Positions 45,271 to 54,655 of a DNA stretch of 64,000 nt are shown here, one piece after another. The first letter of the stretch is position 1; every line of letters begins with the position of its first letter. Both the position numbers and the translations under genes were made by a program. This DNA comes from Salinimonas iocasae (GTDB taxonomy: Bacteria; Pseudomonadota; Gammaproteobacteria; Enterobacterales; Alteromonadaceae): contig NZ_CP039852.1 of assembly GCF_006228385.1 (NCBI RefSeq), forward strand, positions 1,814,001 through 1,878,000, in the 5' to 3' direction. The notes beneath the pieces are model-generated. The model saw only the letters and a list, made by a program, of their open reading frames with translations. It searched no databases and was not told where the DNA came from.

Positions 45271-46662
45271 ATGAAGAAGACCATGTTATGTCTTGGCTTG
45301 TCCCTTGCGTTCTCGCAAGCTCAGGCGGTCGATTTTATTCTGGATACAAATGGTAAATTTAATCAAAGCAAAGTAGAGAAACAGGTAACGAAAGCTGGCG
45401 GTACCCTGAAAAGCTGTATCCCGCAAATTGGCGTGTGTCAGGTGAGTTTCGACAGTGTTGATACCGCACTAAATTCAGGCCTGACTATGGTGCCGGATGC
45501 AACTGCATACGTACCAAAAACAGATGTTGCTAAAGATGCATCTATGTCGGTAAATGAAGATGAGTATTCAAACCCGCCCTCAAGTGGTGATGATGACTTT
45601 TTCTTCGACTTACAGTGGGGTCACGAGTCTGTAGGCGCAGTAGAGGCATGGAATGCCGGGCATCGTGGTTACGGTGTTCGTGTTGGTGTAATTGATAGTG
45701 GTGCCGATGCTGATCACCCAGACCTGCAACCAAACATCAACGTAGAACTAAGCCGTTCTTTTATTGATGAACCCTGGGATTACGCTGGTCCGGATAGTTT
45801 TAACCATGGAAGTCACACTGCAGGTACTATTGCTGCGGCAGATAATGGTTTAGGTACTATCGGTGTTGCGCCAGAAGCAGAGCTCGTAATTCTGAAGTCG
45901 CTATCTGCTGATACTGGTTCAGGCAGCTCATATGCAACGATGCAGGCCATGGTATATGCTGCTGACAACGATGTTGATGTTATCAACATGAGTCTGGGTT
46001 TGTCTGTTCGTCGTAATGGCTTGTTCGATGTTAACGATACGCCTTATGACACATCTGATGATATTCGTTTTGCGCCAGGTGGCAAAGATGGTATTGCACA
46101 ATTTATTGCAAGCTACGGCAAAGCGGCTTCATATGCTAAGAAAAATGGCGTAACGCTTATTGCATCTGCCGGTAATGATGCAACAGATTACGACAAAACA
46201 GACAGCCTTGTTCACTTACCTTCGGGCCTGCCTTCTGTAATGTCTATCTCGGCAACGGGGCCGGTACTGTGGGGTAAGAATCCGGATACTGACCTGAAAA
46301 ACCTGGCTATTTATTCTAACTATGGCCAGTCAGAAATCGAATTTTCTGCACCAGGTGGTGATTACACATCACAATATGTACCTGGCGGAATGGACGCGTG
46401 CACCGTTGGTGGCCTGACCCGCGTTTGTTACGTCTTTGACTTTGTATTCAGCACTGGTAACGGTGGTTGGTACTGGTCCGTCGGTACATCAATGGCGGCG
46501 CCTCATGCAGCGGGTGTCGCTGCGTTGATCATTGGTGCTAATGGCGGATACATGGATCCGGTACAGGTTGAAGCAGAGATGCGTAAATTGTCTCAGGACC
46601 TGGCTAAGCCAGGACGTGATGATGTTCATGGTCACGGTGCGGCTTATAGCCCGACTGAGTAA
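45271..46662 (+). CDS. Secreted S8 family serine protease (subtilase)
   Basis: A 463-residue exported subtilisin-like protease. A clear signal peptide (MKKTMLCLGLSLAFSQAQA) is followed by a propeptide-like region of about 90 residues and the peptidase domain. The triad is complete: Asp in VGVIDSGADADHPD, His in FNHGSHTAGTIAAA and Ser in VGTSMAAPHAAGVAAL. The oxyanion Asn lies in IASAGNDA. Cys pairs may form disulfides outside the cell. No C-terminal sorting domain is present, so it is probably released to the periplasm or medium for protein degradation. A strong terminator follows. Confidence 0.94.
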   Translation: MKKTMLCLGLSLAFSQAQAVDFILDTNGKFNQSKVEKQVTKAGGTLKSCIPQIGVCQVSFDSVDTALNSGLTMVPDATAYVPKTDVAKDASMSVNEDEYSNPPSSGDDDFFFDLQWGHESVGAVEAWNAGHRGYGVRVGVIDSGADADHPDLQPNINVELSRSFIDEPWDYAGPDSFNHGSHTAGTIAAADNGLGTIGVAPEAELVILKSLSADTGSGSSYATMQAMVYAADNDVDVINMSLGLSVRRNGLFDVNDTPYDTSDDIRFAPGGKDGIAQFIASYGKAASYAKKNGVTLIASAGNDATDYDKTDSLVHLPSGLPSVMSISATGPVLWGKNPDTDLKNLAIYSNYGQSEIEFSAPGGDYTSQYVPGGMDACTVGGLTRVCYVFDFVFSTGNGGWYWSVGTSMAAPHAAGVAALIIGANGGYMDPVQVEAEMRKLSQDLAKPGRDDVHGHGAAYSPTE

Positions 46663-46671
46663 TACCGATAC

Positions 46672-46702
46672 ATAAAAAAACCGGCTCAGGCCGGTTTTTT
46701 TA
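46672..46702 (+). terminator. Intrinsic terminator after the subtilase gene
   Basis: An ACCGGC-CTCAG-GCCGGT stem preceded by AAAAAAA and followed by TTTTTTT, 10 bases after the stop codon. It is symmetric and could act on both strands. Confidence 0.9.
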
Positions 46703-46890
46703 TGTATATCAAACTGTTAAAAATGTACTGGCAGGTTTTAAAGCGGGTTACTTATCAGGGCTGATACAGATCAATAAGTTATCAAAAAAGTACGAGAAAA
46801 TTGAATTTTTATTGGCTTTTGGAGGCGCCGCAAACTACACTGAATTTTGTTGAGCCGTGTCGTACAACTTCTTACAACAAGGAGCAGTAT

Positions 46891-47202
46891 ATGCACGTTC
46901 AGACTTCGCATCCAGAAAGCTTTTGTATTCATTGTGCAGACAATGCCAGTACAACAACTGATGCTATCAGTTTGTTTTGTAAGCTATTTAACTATCTTAT
47001 CCGCGATATCTGGTTTCCCAGCGAGTCAGAGCAAATAGCTACCCGTCTATCTAATGGTGCCACCCTGCACTGTCAGCGCATTAATGCTGATATTGTTAAG
47101 CTGGAATTGTGTCCGCAAGCTCCCCGCCCCGTACAGCTGTTTGAAATGCGTTTCCGTCATGGGCACTGGTATCTTTGCGAGCAGGCAAATCTGGTACATT
47201 AA
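46891..47202 (+). CDS. Hypothetical Cys-rich protein next to the photolyase cluster
   Basis: A 103-residue soluble protein starting at ATG 46891, with AAGGAG 6 bases upstream; the frame is open further 5' without a good start. It has six Cys, including CIHC near the N-terminus, but no recognised family. The end of the coding sequence overlaps the convergent DUF2256 gene by 4 bases. Any link to the photolyase genes is positional only. Confidence 0.6.
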   Translation: MHVQTSHPESFCIHCADNASTTTDAISLFCKLFNYLIRDIWFPSESEQIATRLSNGATLHCQRINADIVKLELCPQAPRPVQLFEMRFRHGHWYLCEQANLVH

Positions 47203-47348
47203 TGACTGCTCTTTAAACTGTGTCGCTTACCGGCACAGCGCTTAGAGCAGTACTTTACCTCCTGCCAGTTTTTTTCCCACTTTTTACGCCAGGTAAATGG
47301 TCGGTGACAAACCGGACAAATTTTTTCAGGTAATTCAGACTTTTTCAT
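47199..47348 (-). CDS. DUF2256 zinc-ribbon protein
   Basis: A 49-residue protein with the full DUF2256 pattern: two C-x-x-C-like pairs ([16 protein letters not shown] and [13 protein letters not shown]) and the conserved F-x-W-R-K-K-W between them, predicted to bind one zinc ion. It starts inside the last codons of the upstream photolyase gene (14-base overlap), so it is translationally coupled to it. DUF2256 genes are recurrent neighbours of cryptochrome/photolyase-related genes, but their role is unknown. Confidence 0.9.
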   Translation of the reverse strand: MKKSELPEKICPVCHRPFTWRKKWEKNWQEVKYCSKRCAGKRHSLKSSH

Positions 47349-48876
47349 TGCTACTGATTTTTCTTAAAAACAGCGACGCATCTTTGCGCATCTGCTGTAC
47401 TTTTTCATCATCCATGCGCTCATAGCTTTTATAAACCAAACCCATTCGAGGATTATCCTTGAGCTTATCTCTGTTGTTATCCACAAACCGCCAGTACAAA
47501 TAGTTAAATGGACAGGCTTTTTCTCCGGTTTTCTTCGTTACACTGTACCCACAATTTTTACAATAGTCCGACATTTTGTTGATATAACTGCCGCTGGCCG
47601 CATAGGGTTTGCTGGCCAGATTACCGCCATCGGCATAAAGAATCATGGCTGAAACATTGGGCAATTCAACCCATTCGTAGGCATCGGCATAGACCAGTAA
47701 ATACCATTGCTGAACCTGTTCTGGTTCCAGTTCCGATAACAGTGAAAAATTACCAATTACCATCAATCGCTGGATATGATGCGCATAGGCATTGTTTTTA
47801 GTGTCTGAAATGCACTGGCGCATACAGTTCATGTTGGTATATCCGCCCCAGAAAAAGGATGGCAGGTCCCGCTTTGCATTAAAATAGTTATCAGTCGCCA
47901 TATCTGGCATATAGTGCCAATAAAAACCTCTGACGAATTCACGCCACCCCAGGATCTGGCGGATGAAGCCCTCCACTGAATTAAGTGGAGCGGTTCCCGC
48001 GTGATAAGCTGCCTCAGCATGCTCAACAACCTCGCCGGGAGACAGCAATCCGCAGTTGATATAAAATGACAGATGCGAATGAAACAGCCACGGCGCGTTG
48101 TGTCGCATCGCATCCTGATACTTGCCGAATTCAGGCAGGCGTTGTTCGACAAATTCGTCTAATACCGTAAGCGCCTGTTCGCGTGTGACTGCAAAATGAA
48201 AGGGCTCAAGGTCGCCAAAATGATCGTTAAATTCTTCCTTTACTAAATCAAGAACTGCACGGGTAATTTCGTCGGGCGAAAAGGTGGTAGGCTCAGGAAC
48301 AGACTTGGATGCCGGCAGTGATTCGCGGTTTTTCTCATCATAATTCCATTTACCGCCAACAGGACTGCCCTCCTCCATCAAAATACCTGTCTTTTTACGC
48401 ATCTCACGATAAAAAAACTCCATGCGCAGTGTTTTTCGATCCTGCGCCCACTCATCAAAGTCTTGTTTGGTAGAATAGAAACGGGTGTCATCCAGAATAT
48501 GCACGGGCACGCCTAATTGGTTTTCCCATTGCTCCATACTCTTCAGTAAACGATATTCCCCCGGGGAAGTGACAACTACCTCTTCGCAACCTGTGTCCTT
48601 GAGGGCTAATTTTACTTCTTTTAACAGGCTGCCCTGGTTGTTCTGGTCGTCGTAATAGCGATAGCGTACCTGATAATTTTCCTTTTTAAGCGCGTCAGCG
48701 AAATGCCGCATGGCAGAAAATAGAAAAGCAATTTTCTTTTTGTGATGCTTTACATACGTTGCTTCTTCTTTAACCTCAGCCATCAAAATGATGTCTTTGC
48801 TAATTGTGGCATCCTGTAAAACCGGCAGTGTTGCAGTTAGCTGATCACCGAGTATCAGACGCAGGGCTTTACCCAT
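47335..48876 (-). CDS. phrB: (6-4) photolyase of the iron-sulfur PhrB/FeS-BCP class
   Basis: A 513-residue flavoprotein predicted to repair UV-induced (6-4) photoproducts with light. It belongs to the bacterial FeS-BCP group typified by Agrobacterium PhrB. The four cluster Cys are at residues 351, 439, 442 and 455 (C-K-N-C and A-C-P-F), each one position off the Agrobacterium numbering. The two active-site His are in [10 protein letters not shown] (366-367). The N-terminal domain opens LRLILGDQL. It lies 2 bases after the CPD photolyase gene and overlaps the DUF2256 gene. Confidence 0.94.
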   Translation of the reverse strand: MGKALRLILGDQLTATLPVLQDATISKDIILMAEVKEEATYVKHHKKKIAFLFSAMRHFADALKKENYQVRYRYYDDQNNQGSLLKEVKLALKDTGCEEVVVTSPGEYRLLKSMEQWENQLGVPVHILDDTRFYSTKQDFDEWAQDRKTLRMEFFYREMRKKTGILMEEGSPVGGKWNYDEKNRESLPASKSVPEPTTFSPDEITRAVLDLVKEEFNDHFGDLEPFHFAVTREQALTVLDEFVEQRLPEFGKYQDAMRHNAPWLFHSHLSFYINCGLLSPGEVVEHAEAAYHAGTAPLNSVEGFIRQILGWREFVRGFYWHYMPDMATDNYFNAKRDLPSFFWGGYTNMNCMRQCISDTKNNAYAHHIQRLMVIGNFSLLSELEPEQVQQWYLLVYADAYEWVELPNVSAMILYADGGNLASKPYAASGSYINKMSDYCKNCGYSVTKKTGEKACPFNYLYWRFVDNNRDKLKDNPRMGLVYKSYERMDDEKVQQMRKDASLFLRKISSNEKV

Positions 48877-48878
48877 AG

Positions 48879-50360
48879 CTAGCTCCCTTTGATCTCATCA
48901 AACGCTTCAAGGGCACGTTTGCGACTCGCCTTAAGGTCGACCAGAGGCTCGGGGTAATCTTCACCAAGCGTAATACCTGCTTCACTAAGGACATCGTCCG
49001 GGGCTTTCCAGGGTTTGTGAATATATTTTTGGGGCAAATCTTTCAGTTCGGGGCAGTAGTGACTGACATATTCCCCCTCTTTATCAAATTTTTCACCCTG
49101 CAATACAGGATTAAAAACGCGGAAATACGGGGCAGCGTCAGCGCCTGAGCCCGCTACCCATTGCCACCCGGCAGTATTATTTGCAAGATCTGCATCGACC
49201 AGGCAATCCCAAAACCATTGCTCTCCCTGATGCCAGTGCATAAGCAGGTTTTTCACCAGAAAAGAACCTACAATCATACGAACCCGGTTATGCATCCATC
49301 CGCATTGCCAAAGTTGGCGCATTCCGGCATCGACGATAGGGATTCCGGTTTTTCCTTTCTGCCAGGCCTTTAAATCATTTTCGCTGTATCGCCAGTTGAA
49401 TTTATCAAATTTGTCATTGAAGTTTTTGTCTACCATATCGGGGAAGTGATAAAGGAGATAATAGCTGAATTCCCGCCAGCCCAATTCGCTAAGAAAGGTA
49501 TCAATGTCTTTGTTTTCACTTTCACCAAACTTGTCTTTTATGGCATACCACACCTGATTGGGAGAAATTTCTCCCCAATGCAGATGCGGGGATAAACAGG
49601 ACGTTCCTTCTACCGCAGGCAGATCCCGCTGCTCATTATATTGCTGAGCCGAATCATTTATAAAGGTACTGAGACGATCAGCGGCCCCTTCCTCGCCAGG
49701 CTTCCACGCTGACTGAATATCGCTGTACCAGTTTATATCCGGTAACAGGCCTAGAGCATCAAGGCCATCACCTTTATCCGGAACGTCGGCATAGGTAATA
49801 CGGGCTGGTGGCGCCTTGGGGTAGCGAGGCTCTGCCGCCTGCAGACAACCTTTTTTGTAAAACGGGGTGTAGACCTTATACGGCGTCCCGCTTTTTGTTT
49901 CAATTTTCATCGGCTCCCATAACAAACTGCCGTTGAAACTGTGCACCTTGTAATCATTGTCTTCGAGTTGCTTCTTAAGAGCCTTATCGCGGCGGATAGC
50001 CCAAGGTTCGTAAAGACGGTTCCAGAAGATATGTCTGGTGCCAAAAGCATCCATCAGCTCAGGGATAATTTTCTTTGCATCCCCTTTAAATATCTGTAGG
50101 TGACCGTTAAGGCGCTCATCAAGCTGCCTCAGTGACTCATGCAACCACCATTGGCTGGCTCCCCCGGGAAGTCGACCTTCAGGCGCATCCGTATCGAAAA
50201 TATAAACAGGTATTATTTTACCCGCATCACATGCTGCATTAAGCGCCGGGTTATCTTTTACGCGGAGGTCCTTTTTGAACCACATTATACTTACGGGTAC
50301 GGTCACTGTAGCCTCTTCATTTTTATGGTCTTTGTTCTGCTGGTATACGTAGTTAGCCAT
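48879..50360 (-). CDS. phr: Class I cyclobutane pyrimidine dimer photolyase
   Basis: Light-driven repair enzyme for cyclobutane pyrimidine dimers. From ATG 50360 it has 493 residues; a GTG at 50384 would add 8 and nearly touch the divergent gene. The antenna domain opens VSIMWFKKDLRVKDNPAL. The FAD domain has [54 protein letters not shown] and DADLANNTAGWQWVAGSG, with the FAD-contacting Asn and the proximal Trp of the electron-transfer chain intact. First gene of the minus-strand photolyase operon. Confidence 0.93.
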   Translation of the reverse strand: MANYVYQQNKDHKNEEATVTVPVSIMWFKKDLRVKDNPALNAACDAGKIIPVYIFDTDAPEGRLPGGASQWWLHESLRQLDERLNGHLQIFKGDAKKIIPELMDAFGTRHIFWNRLYEPWAIRRDKALKKQLEDNDYKVHSFNGSLLWEPMKIETKSGTPYKVYTPFYKKGCLQAAEPRYPKAPPARITYADVPDKGDGLDALGLLPDINWYSDIQSAWKPGEEGAADRLSTFINDSAQQYNEQRDLPAVEGTSCLSPHLHWGEISPNQVWYAIKDKFGESENKDIDTFLSELGWREFSYYLLYHFPDMVDKNFNDKFDKFNWRYSENDLKAWQKGKTGIPIVDAGMRQLWQCGWMHNRVRMIVGSFLVKNLLMHWHQGEQWFWDCLVDADLANNTAGWQWVAGSGADAAPYFRVFNPVLQGEKFDKEGEYVSHYCPELKDLPQKYIHKPWKAPDDVLSEAGITLGEDYPEPLVDLKASRKRALEAFDEIKGS

Positions 50361-50390
50361 CAATTGATCTAAAATTTCCGACACCTTGTG

Positions 50391-51659
50391 ATGAGTAAAC
50401 TACGTATTGGATTATACTGGTTCACGCGGGACCTGCGTTTAGATGATATGCCCTCTCTGATTAAATTAAATTCAGTTGTCGACAGACTGATTTTAGTTTA
50501 TTGCGATACTATGTATTCTTTATCACCCAACGCATTTGGCTGGCCAGCAGTGGGTATCCACAGGCAAAAGTTTATCCGTCAGGGACTTGATGATCTGGAG
50601 GCGCAGCTCGTCGGTCTGGGTCAGCATTTGGTTGTGATGCAAGGTGAACCTGAATCGGCGCTTCCACAAATCGTTGCACAATATGGCGTTACTGATGTCG
50701 CTATGACCCGTCTCAATGGTGTTTATGAGCTAAGACAGCGCGAGCAACTGATTCAGAAACTTGGGCATGTTACCTGGCATATAATCACAACTGAGACGAT
50801 GTTTGATGTCCGGTCTTTACCCATGCCGCTGCGTGATGTGGATAATACCTTTACGCCCTGGCGCAAGAAGATAGAAGGTAATGTTGATGTTGTCGCCCCT
50901 GTCGATGCGCCTTCTTCGCTTAAGCCCCCGCCAGAGTCAATCTGCGCCACCACTCCGCCCGCCGCGTCTGAAATTTCGTTTACAAAATGCTGGCACGGTG
51001 GTGAACGTTATGGTCAGGCTCAACTAAATTATTATTTTGAACAGTCACAAAACCTTTCCCGTTATAAAGAAACCCGCAATGGCCTGATGGGCTGGGATTT
51101 TTCCAGTAAGTTTTCGGCATGGCTGGCGGCCGGTATGTTGTCGCCCCGGCGCGTAGCACATCGAATCAGGAATTATGAGCAAAACATAGTCAAAAATGAT
51201 TCAACATACTGGCTATATTTTGAATTGCTGTGGCGGGAGTTTTTTCACTTACAACTGCAAAAACATGGTCGACTATTGTTTGCTGCGGGCGGCTACAAAC
51301 ACCATACACCAAATACTAACTTTGAAAAGGATCTGTACGAAGCGTGGTGCGAAGGAAAAACTGGCTGTGATATCGTTGATGCGGGGATGCGACAGCTAAA
51401 CGCGACAGGTTTTTTATCAAACCGCGTTCGTCAGCTTTGTGCAAGCTTTCTTATTCATGAGCTTAATCAACACTGGCGTTATGGTGCGGCCTATTTTGAA
51501 TATATGCTTATCGATTACGATGTTGCCAGTAACTGGGGAAACTGGCTGTACCTGGCCGGTGGTGGCAGTGACCCAAGAGGACAGCGCAAGTTTGATATAA
51601 AGGCACAGACTGAGCGGTACGATCCTAACCGCAGATTTATCAGTCACTGGCTGCAATGA
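50391..51659 (+). CDS. CRY-DASH-type cryptochrome
   Basis: A 422-residue cryptochrome DASH-like protein; such proteins bind FAD and a pterin and repair dimers in single-stranded or looped DNA. Seen: [13 protein letters not shown] at the start, [61 protein letters not shown] and [22 protein letters not shown], all close to DASH consensus. The Asn and Trp equivalents are present. It ends right after the FAD domain with no long tail. The ATG at 50391 is preferred over the GTG at 50388. It overlaps the next gene by ATGA. Confidence 0.9.
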   Translation: MSKLRIGLYWFTRDLRLDDMPSLIKLNSVVDRLILVYCDTMYSLSPNAFGWPAVGIHRQKFIRQGLDDLEAQLVGLGQHLVVMQGEPESALPQIVAQYGVTDVAMTRLNGVYELRQREQLIQKLGHVTWHIITTETMFDVRSLPMPLRDVDNTFTPWRKKIEGNVDVVAPVDAPSSLKPPPESICATTPPAASEISFTKCWHGGERYGQAQLNYYFEQSQNLSRYKETRNGLMGWDFSSKFSAWLAAGMLSPRRVAHRIRNYEQNIVKNDSTYWLYFELLWREFFHLQLQKHGRLLFAAGGYKHHTPNTNFEKDLYEAWCEGKTGCDIVDAGMRQLNATGFLSNRVRQLCASFLIHELNQHWRYGAAYFEYMLIDYDVASNWGNWLYLAGGGSDPRGQRKFDIKAQTERYDPNRRFISHWLQ

Positions 51660-53122
51660 CCGATAAAGAAATCAATGTTGTCTGGCTGAAACGGGATTTA
51701 CGGCTGCGCGATCACGCCCCCTTGTATGAAGCTGCAAAAGACGGAAGTCCGGTTCTGTTGGTGTACATGTTTGAACCCGAATTAGCTGAGGACCCGCACT
51801 TTACCGCTCAACACTGGCAGTTTGTTACCGACAGTATCACGAACCTCAATACACAGCTCAGACCCTTTAATACTCAGGTCTGGCTTGGCTTCGACTCAGC
51901 CATTAATATATTTGCCTGCATACACAAACGCTACAAAATACGAAGTTTGTTTTCTCACCTTGAAACGGGTCTGTTGAATACATTTGCACGGGATAAAGCG
52001 GTGTCTGACTGGTGCGAACGCAATGCGGTGAAATGGCATGAATATGCACAGTCTGCGGTCACGAGAAAACTCAAAAATCGCCGCGACTGGCGACAACGAT
52101 GGTCCGCATTTTATCAACAACCTTGCCGTGACATTCATCCAGATAGCATTAACTGGGTTGCCGTAACGCAGCCGGAGCCGATGACTCATCCGTTACCACC
52201 ATGTCAGCTTCGCCGACAGCCAGGCGGAGAGCAGCGTGCATGGTCAGTATTAAAGAATTTTTTCACCGATCGCTTCGCCCGCTATCACACCGACATTTCT
52301 TATCCGGAGGCGGCCAGACGAAGCTGTAGTCGGTTAAGTCCATACATCGCTTTTGGCAACATCAGTACGCGCCAGATCTATCAGTATGTGAAAACGGTTA
52401 GTGAGCGTGAGGCAAAGCATAAACTGGCCATTAAAGCATTTTCTGACCGAATTGCCTGGCACGATCATTTTGTTCAGAAATTTGAAAGTGAACACCAGAT
52501 GCAATGGCGCAGTGTGAACAAAGGTTATCGAGACTTTATCTACGAGGATGGCCCCACCGCGCAATGGTTATTTGAAAAGTGGCGCCAGGGTCAAACCGGC
52601 ATTCCTATCATTGATGCCTGTATGATAGCGCTACGCGCGACGGGCTATCTTAACTTCAGAATGCGGGGAATGATCGTAAGCTTTGCCTGCCACTGGTTAA
52701 ATCTCGACTGGCGACGACCGGCAGAATATCTGGCAGGACAGTTTCTTGATTTTGAACCGGGTATTCATTACCCGCAAATTCAAATGCAGGCAGGCGTTTC
52801 GGGCACTAATACAATCCGGCTGTACAACCCGCTAAAACAATCCAGAACATTGGATAGTGACGGACAGTTTATTAAAAAATGGGTCCCTGACCTTCAAGCG
52901 GTGCCTGCTGCTTACATTCACACCCCCTGGGATATCCCTCAAATGATAGCGTCACTGGAAAATTTTCAGATACCGGCTTTATACCGACAACCAATTATTG
53001 ATTTAGCGGTAAAGGGGCCATTAATACGAGAGAGATTATGGGCATTCAGGGAACGACCTGAGGTCATTAAGGAAGCAGCACGCATCTTATATAAACATAG
53101 TATGCCGGGGAGCCGCCGCTGA
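51656..53122 (+). CDS. Photolyase/cryptochrome homologue with altered FAD site
   Basis: A 488-residue member of the photolyase/cryptochrome superfamily: antenna domain opening [18 protein letters not shown], then an FAD domain with [35 protein letters not shown] and [20 protein letters not shown]. Aligned by eye, the FAD-contacting Asn of photolyases (Asn378 in E. coli) is His371, and the proximal Trp (Trp382) is Ile375, within [17 protein letters not shown]. The strictly kept Asp (Asp372 in E. coli) is Asp365. Repair activity is therefore uncertain; a photoreceptor or a distinct photolyase class is possible. Translationally coupled to the CRY-DASH gene (ATGA). Confidence 0.85.
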   Translation: MTDKEINVVWLKRDLRLRDHAPLYEAAKDGSPVLLVYMFEPELAEDPHFTAQHWQFVTDSITNLNTQLRPFNTQVWLGFDSAINIFACIHKRYKIRSLFSHLETGLLNTFARDKAVSDWCERNAVKWHEYAQSAVTRKLKNRRDWRQRWSAFYQQPCRDIHPDSINWVAVTQPEPMTHPLPPCQLRRQPGGEQRAWSVLKNFFTDRFARYHTDISYPEAARRSCSRLSPYIAFGNISTRQIYQYVKTVSEREAKHKLAIKAFSDRIAWHDHFVQKFESEHQMQWRSVNKGYRDFIYEDGPTAQWLFEKWRQGQTGIPIIDACMIALRATGYLNFRMRGMIVSFACHWLNLDWRRPAEYLAGQFLDFEPGIHYPQIQMQAGVSGTNTIRLYNPLKQSRTLDSDGQFIKKWVPDLQAVPAAYIHTPWDIPQMIASLENFQIPALYRQPIIDLAVKGPLIRERLWAFRERPEVIKEAARILYKHSMPGSRR

Positions 53123-53126
53123 ATGA

Positions 53127-53387
53127 TTAACGTTTATGATCTTTTAGCCACTCGTTGAGCAGCTTTATCTGACCACATTTGTAAGCAGCGTACATAACCC
53201 GCATTGAGTTAGACAGCATCTCGTTATCACTCCACCCTGTCTTTTCTCTCATTTCGTCATAGCAACGCATCGCTTCCGGGGATACGTAGCCACGCACCAT
53301 CTTTCTTCCGGCTTCGCGCTGCTTTTCGCGAAAGCGGCGCTGCTTGTCGGCATTTGCTTTTTGATTTGGTTTTTTCTTTTCTACCAT
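53127..53387 (-). CDS. Small basic protein, possibly DNA-binding
   Basis: An 86-residue, highly basic protein. The N-terminal third is a lysine/arginine-rich helix (KANADKQRRFREKQREAGRK), then a strand (MVRGYVSPEAM) and two helices, an order loosely like ribbon-helix-helix proteins. This is pattern recognition only; no family is claimed. It converges on the photolyase homologue with a 4-base gap. Confidence 0.6.
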   Translation of the reverse strand: MVEKKKPNQKANADKQRRFREKQREAGRKMVRGYVSPEAMRCYDEMREKTGWSDNEMLSNSMRVMYAAYKCGQIKLLNEWLKDHKR

Positions 53388-53566
53388 GGGTCAACGTTAA
53401 ACACTCATCAGGCTCATGTCTATACTACAGGGAAATTTACTCTCGCCCACAGTTAATTTTCATCCCGCATTATGAACCTTTTTTGAAACGATACAGCGTT
53501 CGCAGAAATGTACGATTAACCAGCGTAAAGTAAAAAAACAAACAAAATCACTGTTCAGAGTTGTTT

Positions 53567-53584
53567 AGCGTACAAGTGTTCGCT
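53567..53584 (+). promoter_or_regulatory. FabR-type operator upstream of fabA
   Basis: AGCGTACAAGTGTTCGCT is an imperfect palindrome that matches the FabR operator of E. coli fabA (AGCGTACA-GTGTTAGCT core) at most positions. It lies 39 bases before the fabA start, where a repressor of unsaturated fatty acid synthesis would act. Confidence 0.7.
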
Positions 53585-53622
53585 AAATTATGCCGCTGAA
53601 TCCATAATTAGAAAGAGAGAAT

Positions 53623-54141
53623 ATGTCTCAACAACAAGATAGCTTTAGTCGTGAAGACCTTTTAGCCTGCAGTCGTGGAGAAATGTTTGGCCCTGGGAAC
53701 AGCCAATTGCCTGCACCTAATATGCTAATGATGGACCGTATCGTTTCAATCAAAGATGAGGGCGGTGAATTTGGCAAAGGGGAAATTGTTGCTGAACTGG
53801 ATATCACACCCGACTTGTGGTTTTTCGATTGTCACTTCCCCGGTGATCCGGTGATGCCTGGCTGTTTAGGGTTAGACGCAATGTGGCAGCTAGTCGGCTT
53901 TTTTCTTGGCTGGAGCGGCGGTCCGGGTAAAGGCCGGGCACTGGGTGTAGGTGAAGTTAAATTCACTGGTCAGATTCTGCCGACAGCAAAAAAAGTAACC
54001 TACCGGATAAATCTGAAGCGTGTCATTAAACGCAAGCTGTTTATGGGAATGGCAGACGGCATCGTAGAAGTCGATGGGCGTGAAATTTATTCTGCTAAAG
54101 ATTTAAAAGTTGGCTTGTTCCAAGACACGTCTAATTTCTAA
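53623..54141 (+). CDS. fabA: 3-hydroxydecanoyl-ACP dehydratase/isomerase FabA
   Basis: Bifunctional enzyme that dehydrates 3-hydroxydecanoyl-ACP and isomerises trans-2- to cis-3-decenoyl-ACP, the entry to unsaturated fatty acids. The 172-residue length is standard. The catalytic His is in [22 protein letters not shown], which also holds the active-site Asp of the FabA/FabZ family (LGLDAMWQ). A ribosome site AGAAAGAGAG precedes the ATG. A FabR-like operator lies upstream; rmf is convergent downstream, as a neighbour in many gammaproteobacteria. Confidence 0.98.
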   Translation: MSQQQDSFSREDLLACSRGEMFGPGNSQLPAPNMLMMDRIVSIKDEGGEFGKGEIVAELDITPDLWFFDCHFPGDPVMPGCLGLDAMWQLVGFFLGWSGGPGKGRALGVGEVKFTGQILPTAKKVTYRINLKRVIKRKLFMGMADGIVEVDGREIYSAKDLKVGLFQDTSNF

Positions 54142-54168
54142 AAAAAAAAGCCCCGAGCCCGGGGCTTA
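54140..54168. terminator. Bidirectional terminator between fabA and rmf
   Basis: An AAGCCCC/GGGGCTT stem next to a run of ten A on the plus strand (T on the minus strand). It can end rmf transcription strongly and fabA weakly. Confidence 0.8.
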
Positions 54169-54188
54169 CTTAAACGTCAAAGAGATTT

Positions 54189-54365
54189 TTAACGTACGGC
54201 CAGACCGACGCTTCGGTCTTCTACGGCTTCACGCCATCCTCCCAGCCAATGTGAACGTGTATCAAACGATTGAAATGGACAGTTTTCTTTTGAGCGACCG
54301 CTGATACCAGCCTGATACCCTTTCGCATGGGCGCGAGTCAATTTGTCTCTTTTTTGTCGTTTCAT
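54189..54365 (-). CDS. rmf: Ribosome modulation factor
   Basis: A 58-residue basic protein that dimerises 70S ribosomes into inactive 100S particles in stationary phase. MKRQKRDKLTRAHAKGYQAG is almost the E. coli opening, and GRSKENCP...RSHWLGGWREA completes the family pattern. It is convergent with fabA. A 290-base non-coding stretch lies upstream (54366-54655); I see no gene in it. Confidence 0.97.
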   Translation of the reverse strand: MKRQKRDKLTRAHAKGYQAGISGRSKENCPFQSFDTRSHWLGGWREAVEDRSVGLAVR

Positions 54366-54596
54366 TGATTAGCCTCTTTTGTCAGATTATGCACACAATC
54401 AATGCAGTCACTCCTAAGCTTATTGGTCGACGAGTACTGTTTTTGAATGCGTACCTTATTGTGATAGTCACTGTAGCGCGAAGGTTCAAGTAAAATTCAC
54501 AAAAAATTCTCTTGACAGATAATAACCAAATGAAAGCAGGTTAAATTTTTTTTAACGGTTAGTTATCAATTGCATAAATAACGTACAAACAAAAAA

Positions 54597-54628
54597 GCCC
54601 CGCAGATGTTATATCATCCTGCGGGGCT
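54597..54628 (-). terminator. Terminator after the DUF3466 gene
   Basis: AGCCCCGCAG and CTGCGGGGCT arms with an AT-rich loop, followed on the minus strand by TTTTTT, 28 bases past the stop codon. Confidence 0.88.
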
Positions 54629-54655
54629 GTTGTTTATTGTTCGATTTAAATCAAT

